Assembly (NCBI RefSeq): GCF_003597125.1
Contig: NZ_QYYA01000001.1
Location: 1,089,484 to 1,153,483, forward strand
Length of the DNA stretch: 64,000 bases
Direction: 5' to 3'
From: Alcanivorax profundi
GTDB lineage: Bacteria; Pseudomonadota; Gammaproteobacteria; Pseudomonadales; Alcanivoracaceae
How positions within the stretch are numbered: position 1 is the stretch's first letter; each line of letters opens with the position of its first letter. Below are positions 12,098-21,443 of the stretch, in pieces. Position numbers and translations under genes: made by a program. The notes under the pieces were generated by a model, which ran no database searches, was not told the DNA's origin, and saw nothing but the letters and a program-made list of their open reading frames with translations.

Positions 12098-13873
12098 TTA
12101 GTAGGTCCGAGCCTTGGGCTGGAAAGTGTCGACCGTCTTCGGTTTGAAGTTCACGTCACGCTTGCCCAGCTTTTTGGCTGTCGGGTCGAAGATGGAGTGG
12201 CACAGCCAGTTCTCATCGTCACGATCCGGGTAGTCGTAACGGGAATGGGCACCACGGCTCTCGGTACGACCTTCGGCAGCAATGGCCGTCGCTTCCGCCA
12301 CTTCCAGCAGGTTGTCCAACTCCAACGCTTCGATGCGCGCAGTGTTAAACGGCTTGCTCTTGTCTTCAAGGTGTGCGTTTGCGATACGCTTACGCAGGTC
12401 AGCCAGCTTGGCCACACCTTCCGCCATCAGATCACCCTTGCGGAATACACCGAAGTGGTTCTGCATCACGCTCTGCAGCTCTTTGCGCAGAGCGGGCACA
12501 GACTCCCCACCGGTAGAAGATTCCCAGCGATTCAAACGGGCCATCGCTTCGTCGATGTTGGCATCCGTGGGCTCGTACTGGGTCATGCCCTGACGGAGCT
12601 GGTCTTCAATGTACAGACCCGCCGCACGCCCGAACACCACCAGGTCCAGCAAAGAGTTACCGCCGAGACGGTTCGCACCGTGTACCGATACACAAGCTAC
12701 TTCACCGACCGCGAAGAGACCGTTAACAAACTGGTCTTCACCTTCATGGCCGCCAGACAGCTTGATGGCCTGACCATGAACGTTGGTGGGGATACCACCC
12801 ATCATGTAGTGACAGGTTGGTACTACCGGGATCGGCTCTTTCACCGGATCGGTCTGTGCGAAGGTAATGGCCAGTTCACAGATGCCCGGCAAGCGGCTGT
12901 GCAGCACTTCTTCACCCAGGTGATCCAGCTTCAGGAATACGTGATCACCATCCGGGCCGGCACCACGACCGTCCAGAATTTCCATCATCATGGAACGGGC
13001 AACAACGTCACGGGACGCCAGATCTTTGGCGTTCGGCGCGTAACGCTCCATGAAGCGCTCGCCGTCCTTGTTGATCAGGTAGCCACCCTCACCCCGGCAA
13101 CCCTCGGTTACCAGCACACCGGCGCCAGCGATGCCGGTCGGGTGGAACTGCCACATTTCAATGTCCTGCACCGGCAGACCAGCACGCAGGGCCATGCCCA
13201 CGCCGTCACCGGTGTTGATCAAGGCATTGGTGGTAGAGGCGTAGATACGACCGGAACCACCGGTGGCAAAGACGGTGGCCTTGGCCTTGAAGAACACGGT
13301 CTCACCGGACTCGATGTCGATGGCGATCACACCACAGACATTACCCTCATCGTCCTTGACCAGTTCAGAGGCATACCACTCGTTGTAGAACTGGGTGCCG
13401 TTCTTCAGGTTCTGCTGATACAGGGTGTGCAGCAGCGCGTGACCGGTACGGTCAGCAGCAGCACAGGTACGAGCAGCCTGACCACCTTCACCGAAGTTCT
13501 TGGACTGACCACCAAACGGGCGCTGGTAGATACGACCTTCTTCGGTACGGGAGAACGGCAGACCCATATGATCCAGCTCGAACACCGCTTCCGGGCCGAC
13601 ATTACACATGTATTCGATAGCGTCCTGGTCACCGATGTAATCGGAACCTTTAACGGTATCGTACATGTGCCAGCGCCAATCATCGTTGGGATCGGCAGAC
13701 GCGATCGCACAGGTGATACCGCCCTGGGCGGATACAGTGTGCGAACGGGTCGGGAATACTTTGGAAATCAGCGCAGTCTTGAAGCCGGACTGGGCCATTT
13801 GCAGTGAGGCGCGCATACCGGCACCACCACCACCTACGACGATAGCGTCAAATGTAATAGTGCGAATGGACAT
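12098..13873 (-). CDS. sdhA: Succinate dehydrogenase flavoprotein subunit
   Basis: Oxidises succinate to fumarate. The 591 residues are normal for the family. FAD-binding motif [18 protein letters not shown] is near residue 10, the FAD-linked His is in [10 protein letters not shown] (about 45), and substrate/FAD contacts include [21 protein letters not shown] (from about residue 242; only named in part). The C-terminal helical domain ends [15 protein letters not shown]. It sits 3 bp after the sdhD stop. Confidence 0.98.
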   Translation of the reverse strand: MSIRTITFDAIVVGGGGAGMRASLQMAQSGFKTALISKVFPTRSHTVSAQGGITCAIASADPNDDWRWHMYDTVKGSDYIGDQDAIEYMCNVGPEAVFELDHMGLPFSRTEEGRIYQRPFGGQSKNFGEGGQAARTCAAADRTGHALLHTLYQQNLKNGTQFYNEWYASELVKDDEGNVCGVIAIDIESGETVFFKAKATVFATGGSGRIYASTTNALINTGDGVGMALRAGLPVQDIEMWQFHPTGIAGAGVLVTEGCRGEGGYLINKDGERFMERYAPNAKDLASRDVVARSMMMEILDGRGAGPDGDHVFLKLDHLGEEVLHSRLPGICELAITFAQTDPVKEPIPVVPTCHYMMGGIPTNVHGQAIKLSGGHEGEDQFVNGLFAVGEVACVSVHGANRLGGNSLLDLVVFGRAAGLYIEDQLRQGMTQYEPTDANIDEAMARLNRWESSTGGESVPALRKELQSVMQNHFGVFRKGDLMAEGVAKLADLRKRIANAHLEDKSKPFNTARIEALELDNLLEVAEATAIAAEGRTESRGAHSRYDYPDRDDENWLCHSIFDPTAKKLGKRDVNFKPKTVDTFQPKARTY

Positions 13874-13876
13874 GGA

Positions 13877-14248
13877 TTACGCCCCTCCCCAGATCAGAAC
13901 CAGACCCCACAGCAAGTAAACGATCAGCGCCAGTGCAATTGCCAGCTGGGCAATCAAACGCACGGCGGTAGCCGCTTTACCAAAGGTCAGGCTGGTCAGG
14001 TAGTCGGTGGTGACACCCCACAGACCTACCCAGGTGTGTGCTGCAACAGCAATTACCAGCAAGGTATTGGCAATCTGCATGCAAACAGAGCCCATGAATT
14101 CCTTCCAGCTGCCGTAATCCAGCTCACCAGCAGCCATCAGATAGCCCAGCATGCCAATCAGATAAACACCAATAATGACAGCTGAGACTCGCTGGATGAG
14201 CCAGTCGTACAGGCCATTACGGCCCAGACTCGTTACAGGGGTTACCAT
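13877..14248 (-). CDS. sdhD: Succinate dehydrogenase membrane anchor subunit
   Basis: Hydrophobic 123-residue subunit with three membrane segments (about 19-38, 57-80 and 95-118). It forms the quinone and heme b site with SdhC; AHTWVGLWGVTTDY carries the likely heme-ligand region. The ATG overlaps the end of sdhC by 7 nt (ATGGTAA), implying coupled translation. Confidence 0.95.
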   Translation of the reverse strand: MVTPVTSLGRNGLYDWLIQRVSAVIIGVYLIGMLGYLMAAGELDYGSWKEFMGSVCMQIANTLLVIAVAAHTWVGLWGVTTDYLTSLTFGKAATAVRLIAQLAIALALIVYLLWGLVLIWGGA

Positions 14249-14616
14249 ATCCAGCCTCCTACCAGCAGAATCAATACCGCAGAAATGATGAACACCAGCT
14301 TGGCGCCGCGACGGCCGCCTTCGAGGGTTTCACCAACGCCGGTATCCATGATGAGGTGGCGAATACCTGCCACCAGGTGATACAGCAATACAGCCAGAAT
14401 GGCCCATACCACCAGCTTCACCAGCGGGGAGGTCATCAATGCTTTCAGGTCCGCAAAGCTCTCGGGAGACGCCAGGGAGCGATCCAGCATCCACAGCAGA
14501 ATCGGCAATGCCAAAAAGATGGCAACGCCGGTAACACGGTGGGTAATGGACGCTATAGCCGTGACCGGGAACTTGATCGTGCTCAGATCGAGGTTAACGG
14601 GTCGCTTGTCGTTCAC
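14242..14616 (-). CDS. sdhC: Succinate dehydrogenase cytochrome b556 subunit
   Basis: First gene of sdhCDAB. The 124 residues have three membrane segments (about 29-46, 67-87 and 104-124). SITHRVTGVAIFLALPILLW is the family SxxHRxTG quinone-site signature and YHLVAGIRHLIMD carries the heme-binding His. A perfect 12-bp stem-loop lies 65 bp upstream in its leader. It is divergent from gltA. Confidence 0.96.
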   Translation of the reverse strand: MNDKRPVNLDLSTIKFPVTAIASITHRVTGVAIFLALPILLWMLDRSLASPESFADLKALMTSPLVKLVVWAILAVLLYHLVAGIRHLIMDTGVGETLEGGRRGAKLVFIISAVLILLVGGWIW

Positions 14617-14680
14617 GGTAGCCTACTTATAGCCGGGCCCCATCACAGATCGGGGCGGTTGTCGGGAACTTGGTAGCGTA

Positions 14681-14712
14681 GCTGAGATCAGAACAATAAC
14701 TCTGATCTCAGC
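14681..14712. promoter_or_regulatory. 12-bp perfect inverted repeat in the sdhC leader
   Basis: GCTGAGATCAGA / TCTGATCTCAGC around an 8-nt loop. It is not followed by a U-run in either direction, so it is not a terminator. It could be a dimeric regulator's site or an RNA stem in the sdh leader. Confidence 0.5.
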
Positions 14713-14972
14713 AAGCTGCCTGGGCCGGGGTGGGCCCACAGCAAAACACCACCGGTGATTTGCCGGGCGGCAGTATATCGCCGCATCCAGCGCAAAACAA
14801 ACGCTGCGCACCATTCAGGTACAATCGCGTTTACCTAAGACATTGATATACAAAGACGCACCTCATGAGAGCGTGAACATTCATGCTGCACCACGGTGAG
14901 GCATAAATGTCACATCTGCGTAACACGCTGTTTACCCTACAAAAGTCTGACCCGCCGGTTCCCGGGTTCGCG

Positions 14973-15001
14973 TTGACAAAGGTGTGTCAAAACTTTACCT
15001 T
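14973..15001 (+). promoter_or_regulatory. gltA: Candidate gltA promoter
   Basis: A consensus -35 TTGACA (14973-14978) is followed after 17 bp by the weak -10 TACCTT. The leader to the gltA ATG would be about 85 nt. The poor -10 keeps confidence low. Confidence 0.3.
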
Positions 15002-15092
15002 CCACCGCGCTTTGGAGGACCTTCCCTGCCTGACGAAGTCTTTCTGTGACTTCACAGAGGAAAGTTCCCTGTCCGCCAATGGAGAGATTCCC

Positions 15093-16376
15093 ATGACCGA
15101 GAAGAAAGCCACTCTGAGTGTTGATGGCAAAGGCCTTGACCTTCCCATCTACTCCCCGACCCTGGGCCGCGACGTTATCGACGTGTCCTCCCTGGTAGCC
15201 AACGGTGTTTTCACTTTTGACCCTGGCTTTACCTCCACCGCTTCCTGCGAATCCAAAATCACCTTCATCGACGGTGAAGTAGGCAAGCTGCTGCATCGGG
15301 GCTACTCCATCGAGGAGCTGGCAGGCAAATCCGATTACCTGGAAGTGTGCTACACCCTGCTCTACGGTGAGCTGCCTTCCGCTGAACAGAAAGAAGAGTT
15401 CGTCAGCACGGTGAAGAACCACACCATGGTTCACGAGCAGATCCGCAACTTCTTCAACGGCTTCCGCCGTGATGCGCACCCGATGGCCATCATGTGTGGC
15501 GTGGTTGGCGCCCTGTCCGCCTTCTACCACGACTCCCTGGACATCAATAACCCGCAGCATCGTGAAATCACCGCGTACCGCCTGATCGCCAAGATGCCCA
15601 CCATCGCGGCCATGTGCTACAAGTACGCTCTGGGCCAGCCTTTCATGTACCCGCGCAATGATCTGGGTTACGCAGAAAACTTCCTGCACATGATGTTCGG
15701 CAACCCCTGCGAAGAGTCCAAGATCAGCCCGACCCTGGCCAAGGCCATGGACCGCATCTTCATCCTTCACGCCGATCACGAGCAGAACGCGTCCACCTCT
15801 ACCGTCCGTCTGGCCGGTTCCTCCGGTGCCAACCCGTTCGCCTGTATCGCTGCAGGCATCTCTGCCCTGTGGGGCCCGGCACACGGTGGCGCCAACGAAG
15901 CTGTACTGAATATGCTGGATGAGATCGGCTCCATCGATAACATCGAGACGTACATTGCCAAGGCCAAGGACAAGAGCGATCCGTTCAAGCTGATGGGCTT
16001 CGGTCACCGCGTTTACAAAAACTATGATCCGCGCGCCACGGTAATGCGTGAATCCTGCCACGAAGTACTGGCCGAGCTGGGCGTAAACGACCCGCAGCTG
16101 GAACTCGCCATGAAGCTGGAAGAGATCGCCCTGAGCGACCCCTACTTCAAGGAGAAGAAGCTGTTCCCGAACGTGGATTTCTACTCTGGCATCATCCTCA
16201 AAGCCATCGGTATCCCGACCTCCATGTTCACCGTAATCTTCGCCCTGTCCCGTACCGTGGGCTGGATTGCACACTGGAACGAGATGATCTCCAACCCGTA
16301 CAAGATTGGCCGTCCGCGCCAGCTGTACACCGGCGAAGCCGAGCGTCCGTTCGTACCGGTCAACGAGCGCAAATAA
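15093..16376 (+). CDS. gltA: Citrate synthase (type II)
   Basis: Condenses acetyl-CoA and oxaloacetate, the entry step of the TCA cycle. The start at 15093 ([20 protein letters not shown]) gives 427 residues, the usual length. GGAGAG at 15081-15086 lies 6 nt upstream and rules out the longer frame from 14907. Catalytic landmarks are the first active-site His region [20 protein letters not shown] (residues about 227-246), [14 protein letters not shown] (about 304-317) and PNVDFYSG (about 361, catalytic Asp). It diverges from sdhCDAB and is followed by a strong terminator. Confidence 0.98.
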   Translation: MTEKKATLSVDGKGLDLPIYSPTLGRDVIDVSSLVANGVFTFDPGFTSTASCESKITFIDGEVGKLLHRGYSIEELAGKSDYLEVCYTLLYGELPSAEQKEEFVSTVKNHTMVHEQIRNFFNGFRRDAHPMAIMCGVVGALSAFYHDSLDINNPQHREITAYRLIAKMPTIAAMCYKYALGQPFMYPRNDLGYAENFLHMMFGNPCEESKISPTLAKAMDRIFILHADHEQNASTSTVRLAGSSGANPFACIAAGISALWGPAHGGANEAVLNMLDEIGSIDNIETYIAKAKDKSDPFKLMGFGHRVYKNYDPRATVMRESCHEVLAELGVNDPQLELAMKLEEIALSDPYFKEKKLFPNVDFYSGIILKAIGIPTSMFTVIFALSRTVGWIAHWNEMISNPYKIGRPRQLYTGEAERPFVPVNERK

Positions 16377-16390
16377 ACGCTTGCTGCCGA

Positions 16391-16426
16391 CTACAAAAAA
16401 ACCGCCTTCGGGCGGTTTTTTTGTAG
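16391..16426. terminator. Rho-independent terminator of gltA
   Basis: A perfect 16-bp stem with TTCG tetraloop (ACCGCC/GGCGGT core flanked by A7 and T7), 15 bp after the gltA stop. Confidence 0.92.
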
Positions 16427-16539
16427 TCATTTCTCCGCCCCCTCTCACAGCGAATCCACAAAAATTCACACTATGCATTTGCCTGCCTGCTGTCTGCATG
16501 CAAGCATCCTTGCTTCCCTCAACAATCTGCTGGCTAATT

Positions 16540-17643
16540 ATGAAAAAAATTACTGCGCTCGTCGTGATCGCCGTCATCGCCGCTTACTTGCTGTTCTGGC
16601 CCGTTCCCATTGAACCGGTGGCCTGGCAAGCGCCGCAGGCGCCGGCATTGGAAGGGCCCTATGCCGTCAACGACAAGCTCGCCAACGTGTCTCAATTTGG
16701 CCAGGGGGAAGGTATCGGCCCGGAGGATGTAGCCATTGATGACAACGGCTATTTTTATGTTGGCTATGACGACGGACGCATTGTCCGCTTTGACCCGGAT
16801 GGCAAACACCCCGACCTGATAGCCGACACCAAAGGCCGGCCACTGGGTCTGGACTTTGACCCCGCTGGCAACCTCATCGTAGCCGATGGTTACAAGGGTC
16901 TGCTCAGTATCGCCCCCAGCGGAGCCATCAAAGCGCTCAGCCAACGTGCTGAGGGTATCGACTTTGGCTTTACCGATGATGTGGACGTGGACAGCAACGG
17001 CATCGCCTATTTCACCGACGCCTCCAGCAAGTTTGGCCCAGCTATGAAAGCCCGTGACGACGTACTGGAGCACGGCGGCCACGGCCGCTTTCTGCGCTAC
17101 GATCCCGCTACTGGCACCACCGACGTCCTGCTGGATGGCCTGCAGTTCGCCAATGGTGTAGCCCTCTCTCAAAACGAAGACTTCGTACTGGTCACCGAAA
17201 CCGGCAACTACAGCGTGATCCGGTACTGGCTCAAGGGCGACAAGGCCGGCACCCATGATATTTTCTTCGATAACTTGCCGGGCATCCCCGACGGCATTTC
17301 TGCCAACGGCAATGGTACCTTCTGGGTTGCCCTGTTCAGCCCGCGCAATGCCATGCTCGACAGCATGTCCGACAAACCCCTGCTGCGCAAAGTGGCCTTC
17401 AGACTGCCCGAGTTCCTGCAACCACAGCCAGCCCATCATGCCTTCGTACTGGGCCTCAACGAACAAGGCCAGGTGACCCACAACCTGCAGCACAATGCCC
17501 CTGAAGCTTTCGCCCCGATTACCAGCGTCGAACAGGTTGGCAACACCCTCTATCTGGGCAGCCTGACCGCATCCGCCTTTGCGGCTTATGTCCTGCCGCA
17601 GACGCCTGAAACGACGCCAGCCCCCCAGGGAGGCGCCCAATGA
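16540..17643 (+). CDS. SMP-30/strictosidine synthase-like beta-propeller protein
   Basis: A 367-residue protein starting MKKITALVVIAVIAAYLLFW, a signal anchor (residues 1-20), so the propeller is probably periplasmic. The beta-propeller carries SMP-30/strictosidine-synthase features: GPEDVAIDDNGYFYVGYDDG, then DGLQFANGVALSQNEDFVLV and NLPGIPDGISANGNGTFWVA. Relatives hydrolyse lactones or esters with a bound divalent metal; the substrate here cannot be inferred. The last codons overlap the next gene's ATG (ATGA), so the pair is coupled. Confidence 0.8.
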   Translation: MKKITALVVIAVIAAYLLFWPVPIEPVAWQAPQAPALEGPYAVNDKLANVSQFGQGEGIGPEDVAIDDNGYFYVGYDDGRIVRFDPDGKHPDLIADTKGRPLGLDFDPAGNLIVADGYKGLLSIAPSGAIKALSQRAEGIDFGFTDDVDVDSNGIAYFTDASSKFGPAMKARDDVLEHGGHGRFLRYDPATGTTDVLLDGLQFANGVALSQNEDFVLVTETGNYSVIRYWLKGDKAGTHDIFFDNLPGIPDGISANGNGTFWVALFSPRNAMLDSMSDKPLLRKVAFRLPEFLQPQPAHHAFVLGLNEQGQVTHNLQHNAPEAFAPITSVEQVGNTLYLGSLTASAFAAYVLPQTPETTPAPQGGAQ

Positions 17644-18518
17644 ACTCGTTACGCGCCGCCTTTATCGGCCTTGGCACCATGGGTTTTCCCATGGCCGGAC
17701 ACCTAGCCAACGCAGGCCTCGCCATGACGGTGTACAACCGCACAGCAAGCCGGGCAACCCGATGGCAACAGCAACACCCGGGGTTGACGGCAGATAACCC
17801 TGCTGCGGCGGCGGACGGCGCTGACCTGGTCTTTGTCTGCGTTGGCAACGACGATGACCTGCGACAGGTGACCCTGGGGCCTGAAGGCGCGCTGCAGACC
17901 CTCAAGCCTGACGCCATTCTGATCGACCACACCACCGCCAGCGCCGCCATGGCACGGGAGCTGTCACAGGCTTGCCAGGACCGCGATGCGCATTTCATCG
18001 ATGCCCCGGTTTCCGGAGGCCAACAGGGCGCCGAAAACGGACAACTCTCCATCATGTGCGGCGGCAACCCTGCCATTTACCAGCGCGCCCTGCCCGTGCT
18101 TGAGCACTACGCCAAAGCCTGCAACCTGCTGGGCCCCGCCGGCAGCGGGCAGCTTACCAAAATGGTGAATCAGATCTGTGTTGCCGGGCTCGTTCAGGCA
18201 CTGTCTGAAGGCGTGGCTTTTGCTAACAACGCCGGACTGGACGCGAAAAAGGTCTTCGAGACCATCAGCCAGGGCGCGGCCTCATCCTGGCAAATGATCC
18301 ATCGTCACCAAACAATGATTGACGACGAGTTCGACCACGGTTTCGCGGTTGACTGGATGCGCAAGGACCTGGATATCTGCCTGCAAGAAGCCGCTCGCAA
18401 CGGCACCCCTCTGCCAGTGACATCCCAGGTCAACGATTTCTATCGGGAGCTCCAGGCCATGGGAGGCGGGCGCTGGGACACGTCCGCCCTGCTCCGCCGC
18501 CTGACACGAGACGAATGA
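17640..18518 (+). CDS. NAD(P)-dependent beta-hydroxyacid dehydrogenase (3-hydroxyisobutyrate dehydrogenase family)
   Basis: A 292-residue oxidoreductase. The Rossmann motif AAFIGLGTMGFPMAGHLANA is at residues 5-24, the substrate-binding DAPVSGGQQGAENGQLS is near 121-137 and the catalytic Lys is in GSGQLTKMVNQICVAG (about 171-186). Members act on 3-hydroxyisobutyrate, tartronate semialdehyde or succinate semialdehyde, and the exact substrate is not determinable here. Overlap with the SMP-30-like gene suggests a common pathway for a small hydroxyacid or lactone (inference). Confidence 0.85.
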   Translation: MNSLRAAFIGLGTMGFPMAGHLANAGLAMTVYNRTASRATRWQQQHPGLTADNPAAAADGADLVFVCVGNDDDLRQVTLGPEGALQTLKPDAILIDHTTASAAMARELSQACQDRDAHFIDAPVSGGQQGAENGQLSIMCGGNPAIYQRALPVLEHYAKACNLLGPAGSGQLTKMVNQICVAGLVQALSEGVAFANNAGLDAKKVFETISQGAASSWQMIHRHQTMIDDEFDHGFAVDWMRKDLDICLQEAARNGTPLPVTSQVNDFYRELQAMGGGRWDTSALLRRLTRDE

Positions 18519-18530
18519 CCGGATCGCACC

Positions 18531-19604
18531 TTAGTTGACCTGTTTTTCTGCCCCCTTTTCGGGCACAAGGGCCTTGGCATTCTCGCTGGCAAGCCGCCGT
18601 GCCACGTTTTCGGGCAGCGCATTCAGCAAAGGCAGATAGCTCTTCATTTGTCTCGAAAGGCTGTCAAAATGCCCGACAAGGTCACTGCCAAGCGTAAACC
18701 TGCCCGGATATTGCTCGATCAGCGCGACCCAGTCAGGATCCGCCTTGCCATCGTCGAGCACATAGTGATCCTTCACACTCCAGGACAAGTCCACATACAG
18801 GTTGTCATAGCGCGCCAGTAACGCCTCAAGAATGGGAACCAGCGTTTTCAATGGCGGCTGCTTGTCCTCCACTCCGCCACTGGTACCCGCATGAGCCAGC
18901 ACGAAACGGGTGTCAGGGTTCCCTTCCAGCGCCTCTTCCAGCTCCTGCAGATAAATCGGCGTCTCCTCCCGCAGGGAGGTGAGGTTGCTGTGTAGCAACA
19001 CTGGCAGGCCGTACTCTGCCGCCACCTCATACACCTGCATCAGGGCCGGGTGGTTGGCACGTGGCGTCTCGCCCTCGGTCAGCGCAGTCAGCTGGTCATG
19101 GCGGGTAAGAACCTCACCGATGCCAAACCACATCCCTGGATAGCGCTCGATCAACGCCTCAATCTGCCCTGCAGCATGCAAATCCGTGGGATTGAAACCA
19201 CTAATAAACGGTTTGATTCGCTGACGTTGCTCAGGCTCAAGACCGGTAATGGCCTGGGCAACAATGTCATCGGTAGCGCTGTAGTAATACAGCGGGGACT
19301 CATCCCCCAGGTAATAGCGCGGCTTGCGGGGAGCATCCGCCTGCCACTTCTTCATGACCGGCAACCCAAATAACCAGACCTGCTCTACGCTGGCGCGGTC
19401 CATCGCCGAGATCAGTGCCTCTGTCCCCTCACTGTCCTGCATGAAATCCACGTAGTGCAGATGAGCATCCACAAAGGACAAGTGGTAACGATTTTCCGCC
19501 TGACTGGCACAGGCAACATTCAGGCTCAACAACGTCACCATCACACCATGAGCAAGCCAGCGCAGGGGCGATTCCGGCATTCCTGCAATCCTTTTCTGAT
19601 TCAC
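18531..19604 (-). CDS. Exported amidohydrolase-2-like TIM-barrel hydrolase
   Basis: A 357-residue protein with an N-terminal export signal (hydrophobic stretch about residues 15-34, ending VACASQA). The Cys context is a poor lipobox, so signal peptidase I cleavage is as likely. Metal-ligand motifs of the amidohydrolase superfamily are visible: DAHLHYVDF (HxH), LPVLLHSNL, RFVLAHAGTSGG and GRFTLGSDLVGHF (the Asp). The substrate is unknown. It is convergent with the dehydrogenase, 12 bp apart, with no obvious terminator between. Confidence 0.75.
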   Translation of the reverse strand: MNQKRIAGMPESPLRWLAHGVMVTLLSLNVACASQAENRYHLSFVDAHLHYVDFMQDSEGTEALISAMDRASVEQVWLFGLPVMKKWQADAPRKPRYYLGDESPLYYYSATDDIVAQAITGLEPEQRQRIKPFISGFNPTDLHAAGQIEALIERYPGMWFGIGEVLTRHDQLTALTEGETPRANHPALMQVYEVAAEYGLPVLLHSNLTSLREETPIYLQELEEALEGNPDTRFVLAHAGTSGGVEDKQPPLKTLVPILEALLARYDNLYVDLSWSVKDHYVLDDGKADPDWVALIEQYPGRFTLGSDLVGHFDSLSRQMKSYLPLLNALPENVARRLASENAKALVPEKGAEKQVN

Positions 19605-19686
19605 TTGATTTCAAAAGACCGCCCAGCCCGTCAGGAGTTCGACACCGATCCCGGTGACAGACAACATTTTACACAACGTCTATTTG

Positions 19687-19730
19687 TGGACATTTAATTC
19701 CATTTATCCCAATATGGACATCATTAATCC
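19687..19730. promoter_or_regulatory. Imperfect 28-bp-spaced direct repeat upstream of the Xre/RES pair
   Basis: TGGACATTTAATTCC (19687-19701) and TGGACATCATTAATCC (19715-19730) are near-identical and lie just upstream of the antitoxin gene. Such repeats are candidate autoregulatory operators; no binding evidence exists. Confidence 0.4.
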
Positions 19731-19752
19731 TCCTGACGCTAGCGGAGAGACC

Positions 19753-20160
19753 ATGCAAACCGCCACACAACCTCGCCCACAACCGCTGGACGATCACGCC
19801 CGTCACGCCGCCCTGCGTGCGGTACTCACGCTGCTGGGGCATTGGCAATGCACGGAAAAGGAAAAGATGGCGTTACTTGGCGTAGGCCGCTCGACCCTGC
19901 ACAAGTACCAGAGTCAGCCTGACAGCGCCCGAGTCAGCCAGGATTTGCTGGAACGTCTCAGTTACCTGCTCAATATCCACCAGGCTCTGCGTACCCTGTT
20001 TGGCAACAAGGAAAACGTCTACGGCTTTGTGCGCATGGCTAACCATAATCCGTTTTTCAATGGCGCCAGCCCCATGGACATCATGAGCGCAGGGACTGTC
20101 GCTGCCCTGTATGAAGTCCATCGACAACTGGACAGCCTGCGGGGCGGCCAATGGGGTTAG
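19753..20160 (+). CDS. Xre/MbcA/ParS-type antitoxin
   Basis: A 135-residue protein with an N-terminal Xre-like helix-turn-helix region (KEKMALLGVGRSTLHKYQSQ, about 37-56) and a C-terminal DUF2384 toxin-binding domain (RLSYLLNIHQALRTLFGNKE, FNGASPMDIMSAGTVAALYE). This is the standard partner of RES toxins. The start at 19753 has GGAGAG at 19744-19749; the frame is open further upstream (an ATG at 19714) but without a ribosome binding site. It overlaps the toxin gene by 10 nt. Confidence 0.88.
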   Translation: MQTATQPRPQPLDDHARHAALRAVLTLLGHWQCTEKEKMALLGVGRSTLHKYQSQPDSARVSQDLLERLSYLLNIHQALRTLFGNKENVYGFVRMANHNPFFNGASPMDIMSAGTVAALYEVHRQLDSLRGGQWG

Positions 20161-20849
20161 CCAACCTGCCCCGCCTGGCGTTTCGCAAGCACACAGCCTA
20201 TCGTCTGGTGAACGGCAAATACCCGCCGATCCACATTTTCGATGATGTGGCCGACCAGGCAGATTTTGACGCTCTCTATGCGGTTCAGGCGCTCACCAAC
20301 CCCCGTTTACAACATGAGATTGGCGACCTGAATCGGGTCCCCGCCGAACAGCGGCCCTGGGGAATTCCTGGCTGCAACTACGCACTGGGGCCCTTTGTGC
20401 ACATCAACCCGGAAGGCTCACGGTTTTCCAGTGGAACCCATGGGGTGTTCTATTGCGCCGACAAGATGGCCACGGCCATCGCCGAGACACGCTATCACCA
20501 GGAACGCTACTTCCGTAATGTGGATGGTCTCAAGTACGACCGCATTGTCATGCGCGGTCTGACCACGCAATTTTCCGCCACCCTGGTGGATATCACCCCT
20601 GCCAGCCGCCACCCCGAATGGCATGCCCCCAATGATTACCAGGCAGCCCGAGCCCTGGGGGAGCAGGTGATCAGCGAACAGGAGGCGGGCATTCACTATG
20701 AATCCGTGCGAGCCCCGGGCAACCGTTGTCACGCCTTGTTCAGCCCCCGGATGATTGAATCTGTTATCCCCAGCCAGCATTACGAGTACATCTGGGATGG
20801 CGAACGCATCTCTCATGTGCTCACCATCCGCCGCTTTATCGGCACCTGA
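20151..20849 (+). CDS. RES-domain toxin
   Basis: A 232-residue RES family protein. The three signature residues are visible: Arg in KHTAYRLVNGKYPP (near residue 17), Glu in TAIAETRYHQERYF (near 111) and Ser in HYESVRAPGNRCHALF (near 184). Characterised RES toxins degrade NAD+ in the cytosol by phosphorolysis or hydrolysis. The gene order antitoxin-toxin and the 10-nt overlap fit a bicistronic type II system, neutralised by the preceding Xre protein. Confidence 0.88.
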   Translation: MGLANLPRLAFRKHTAYRLVNGKYPPIHIFDDVADQADFDALYAVQALTNPRLQHEIGDLNRVPAEQRPWGIPGCNYALGPFVHINPEGSRFSSGTHGVFYCADKMATAIAETRYHQERYFRNVDGLKYDRIVMRGLTTQFSATLVDITPASRHPEWHAPNDYQAARALGEQVISEQEAGIHYESVRAPGNRCHALFSPRMIESVIPSQHYEYIWDGERISHVLTIRRFIGT

Positions 20850-20934
20850 ACCCGCCCCCACATGACAGAAAGCAGGCTCCAGGGATTTCCAGGTGAGGCA
20901 GGCATGACAAGAGAGAGGCTGGCAACAACCCAAT

Positions 20935-20967
20935 AAAAAAGCCCCACTCTTTCGAGTGAGGCTTCTT
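20935..20967 (-). terminator. Terminator of the gltX-tRNA transcript
   Basis: Imperfect stem GCCcCACTC/GAGTGaGGC with A6 on one side. On the minus strand it ends in a U-run directly after tRNA-Glu. Confidence 0.7.
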
Positions 20968-20971
20968 TATG

Positions 20972-21047
20972 TGGCGTCCCCTAGGGGAGTCGAACCCCTG
21001 TTACCGCCGTGAAAGGGCGGTGTCCTGGGCCACTAGACGAAGGGGAC
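20972..21047 (-). tRNA. tRNA-Glu (TTC)
   Basis: A 76-nt cloverleaf with encoded CCA. The acceptor GTCCCCT pairs AGGGGAC, the anticodon loop is CTTTCAC (anticodon TTC) and the T-loop is GGTTCGACTCC. It is 5 nt from tRNA-Ala and downstream of gltX, which charges it. Confidence 0.97.
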
Positions 21048-21052
21048 GTGTT

Positions 21053-21128
21053 TGGTGGAGCTAAGCGGGATCGAACCGCTGACCTCAACACTGCCAGTGT
21101 TGCGCTCTCCCAGCTGAGCTATAGCCCC
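21053..21128 (-). tRNA. tRNA-Ala (GGC)
   Basis: A 76-nt cloverleaf with encoded CCA. Acceptor GGGGCTA, anticodon loop CTGGCAG (anticodon GGC), T-loop GGTTCGATCCC. Confidence 0.97.
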
Positions 21129-21291
21129 AGAGTCACCAATGGAACACGATGCGTCCCGGTTGGTGCGGCGTATTCTACCGGCCACCCCCAACCTGTCAAG
21201 CGACATCAAGTGGTTTTTTTCAGAATGAAGTCCGTTTGGCTACATTCTGGGCAAGCTGCTGAAAAACTGGGCGAAATTCACCACCTCAGCC

Positions 21292-21434
21292 GTAGCAGCG
21301 TCGCTGGCGGCGCGATAGCCCAACCTCAGCAGCGAGTTACGAAAACCTTTCCGCGAGAAATACGTTTTTGCTCTTCGAAACTCGCTTCTCGCAACTCGCC
21401 ACTATGGTGATCGCGCCGCCAGCGACGCTCCTAC
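21292..21434. repeat. Intergenic dyad element A (nested inverted repeats, heptad type)
   Basis: Outer arms of 25 bp (21292-21316 and 21410-21434) match at 24 of 25 positions and begin GTAGCAGCGTCGCTGGCGGC. Inside, a second dyad (21332-21346 against 21385-21399, 12 of 15) is built on the minus strand from 7-bp units GCGAGTT, GCGAGAA, GCGAGTT, TCGAAGA. It lies in the spacer between gltX and tRNA-Ala, so it should be transcribed and processed. See elements B to E. Confidence 0.8.
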
Positions 21435-21443
21435 CGTCAAGCC

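Larger units (their letters stand above)
14617..15092. other. sdhC-gltA divergent control region
   Basis: 476 bp without a gene. It contains the promoters of sdhCDAB (minus) and gltA (plus), a perfect inverted repeat at 14681-14712 and a TTGACA-type hexamer at 14973. The open frame running upstream of gltA is not credible as an extension of citrate synthase. Confidence 0.55.

Noticed and set aside
12197..13807. Long plus-strand open frame opposite sdhA
   Set aside because: The sdhA product is a complete, unmistakable succinate dehydrogenase flavoprotein. The opposite frame gives low-complexity shadow protein with no family features.
14907..15092. N-terminal extension of citrate synthase from 14907
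   Set aside because: The extension shows no family similarity, while the ATG at 15093 has a good SD and gives the standard citrate synthase N-terminus.
14937..16577. Long minus-strand open frame opposite gltA
   Set aside because: It is antisense to a clear citrate synthase and shows no domain or ribosome binding site.
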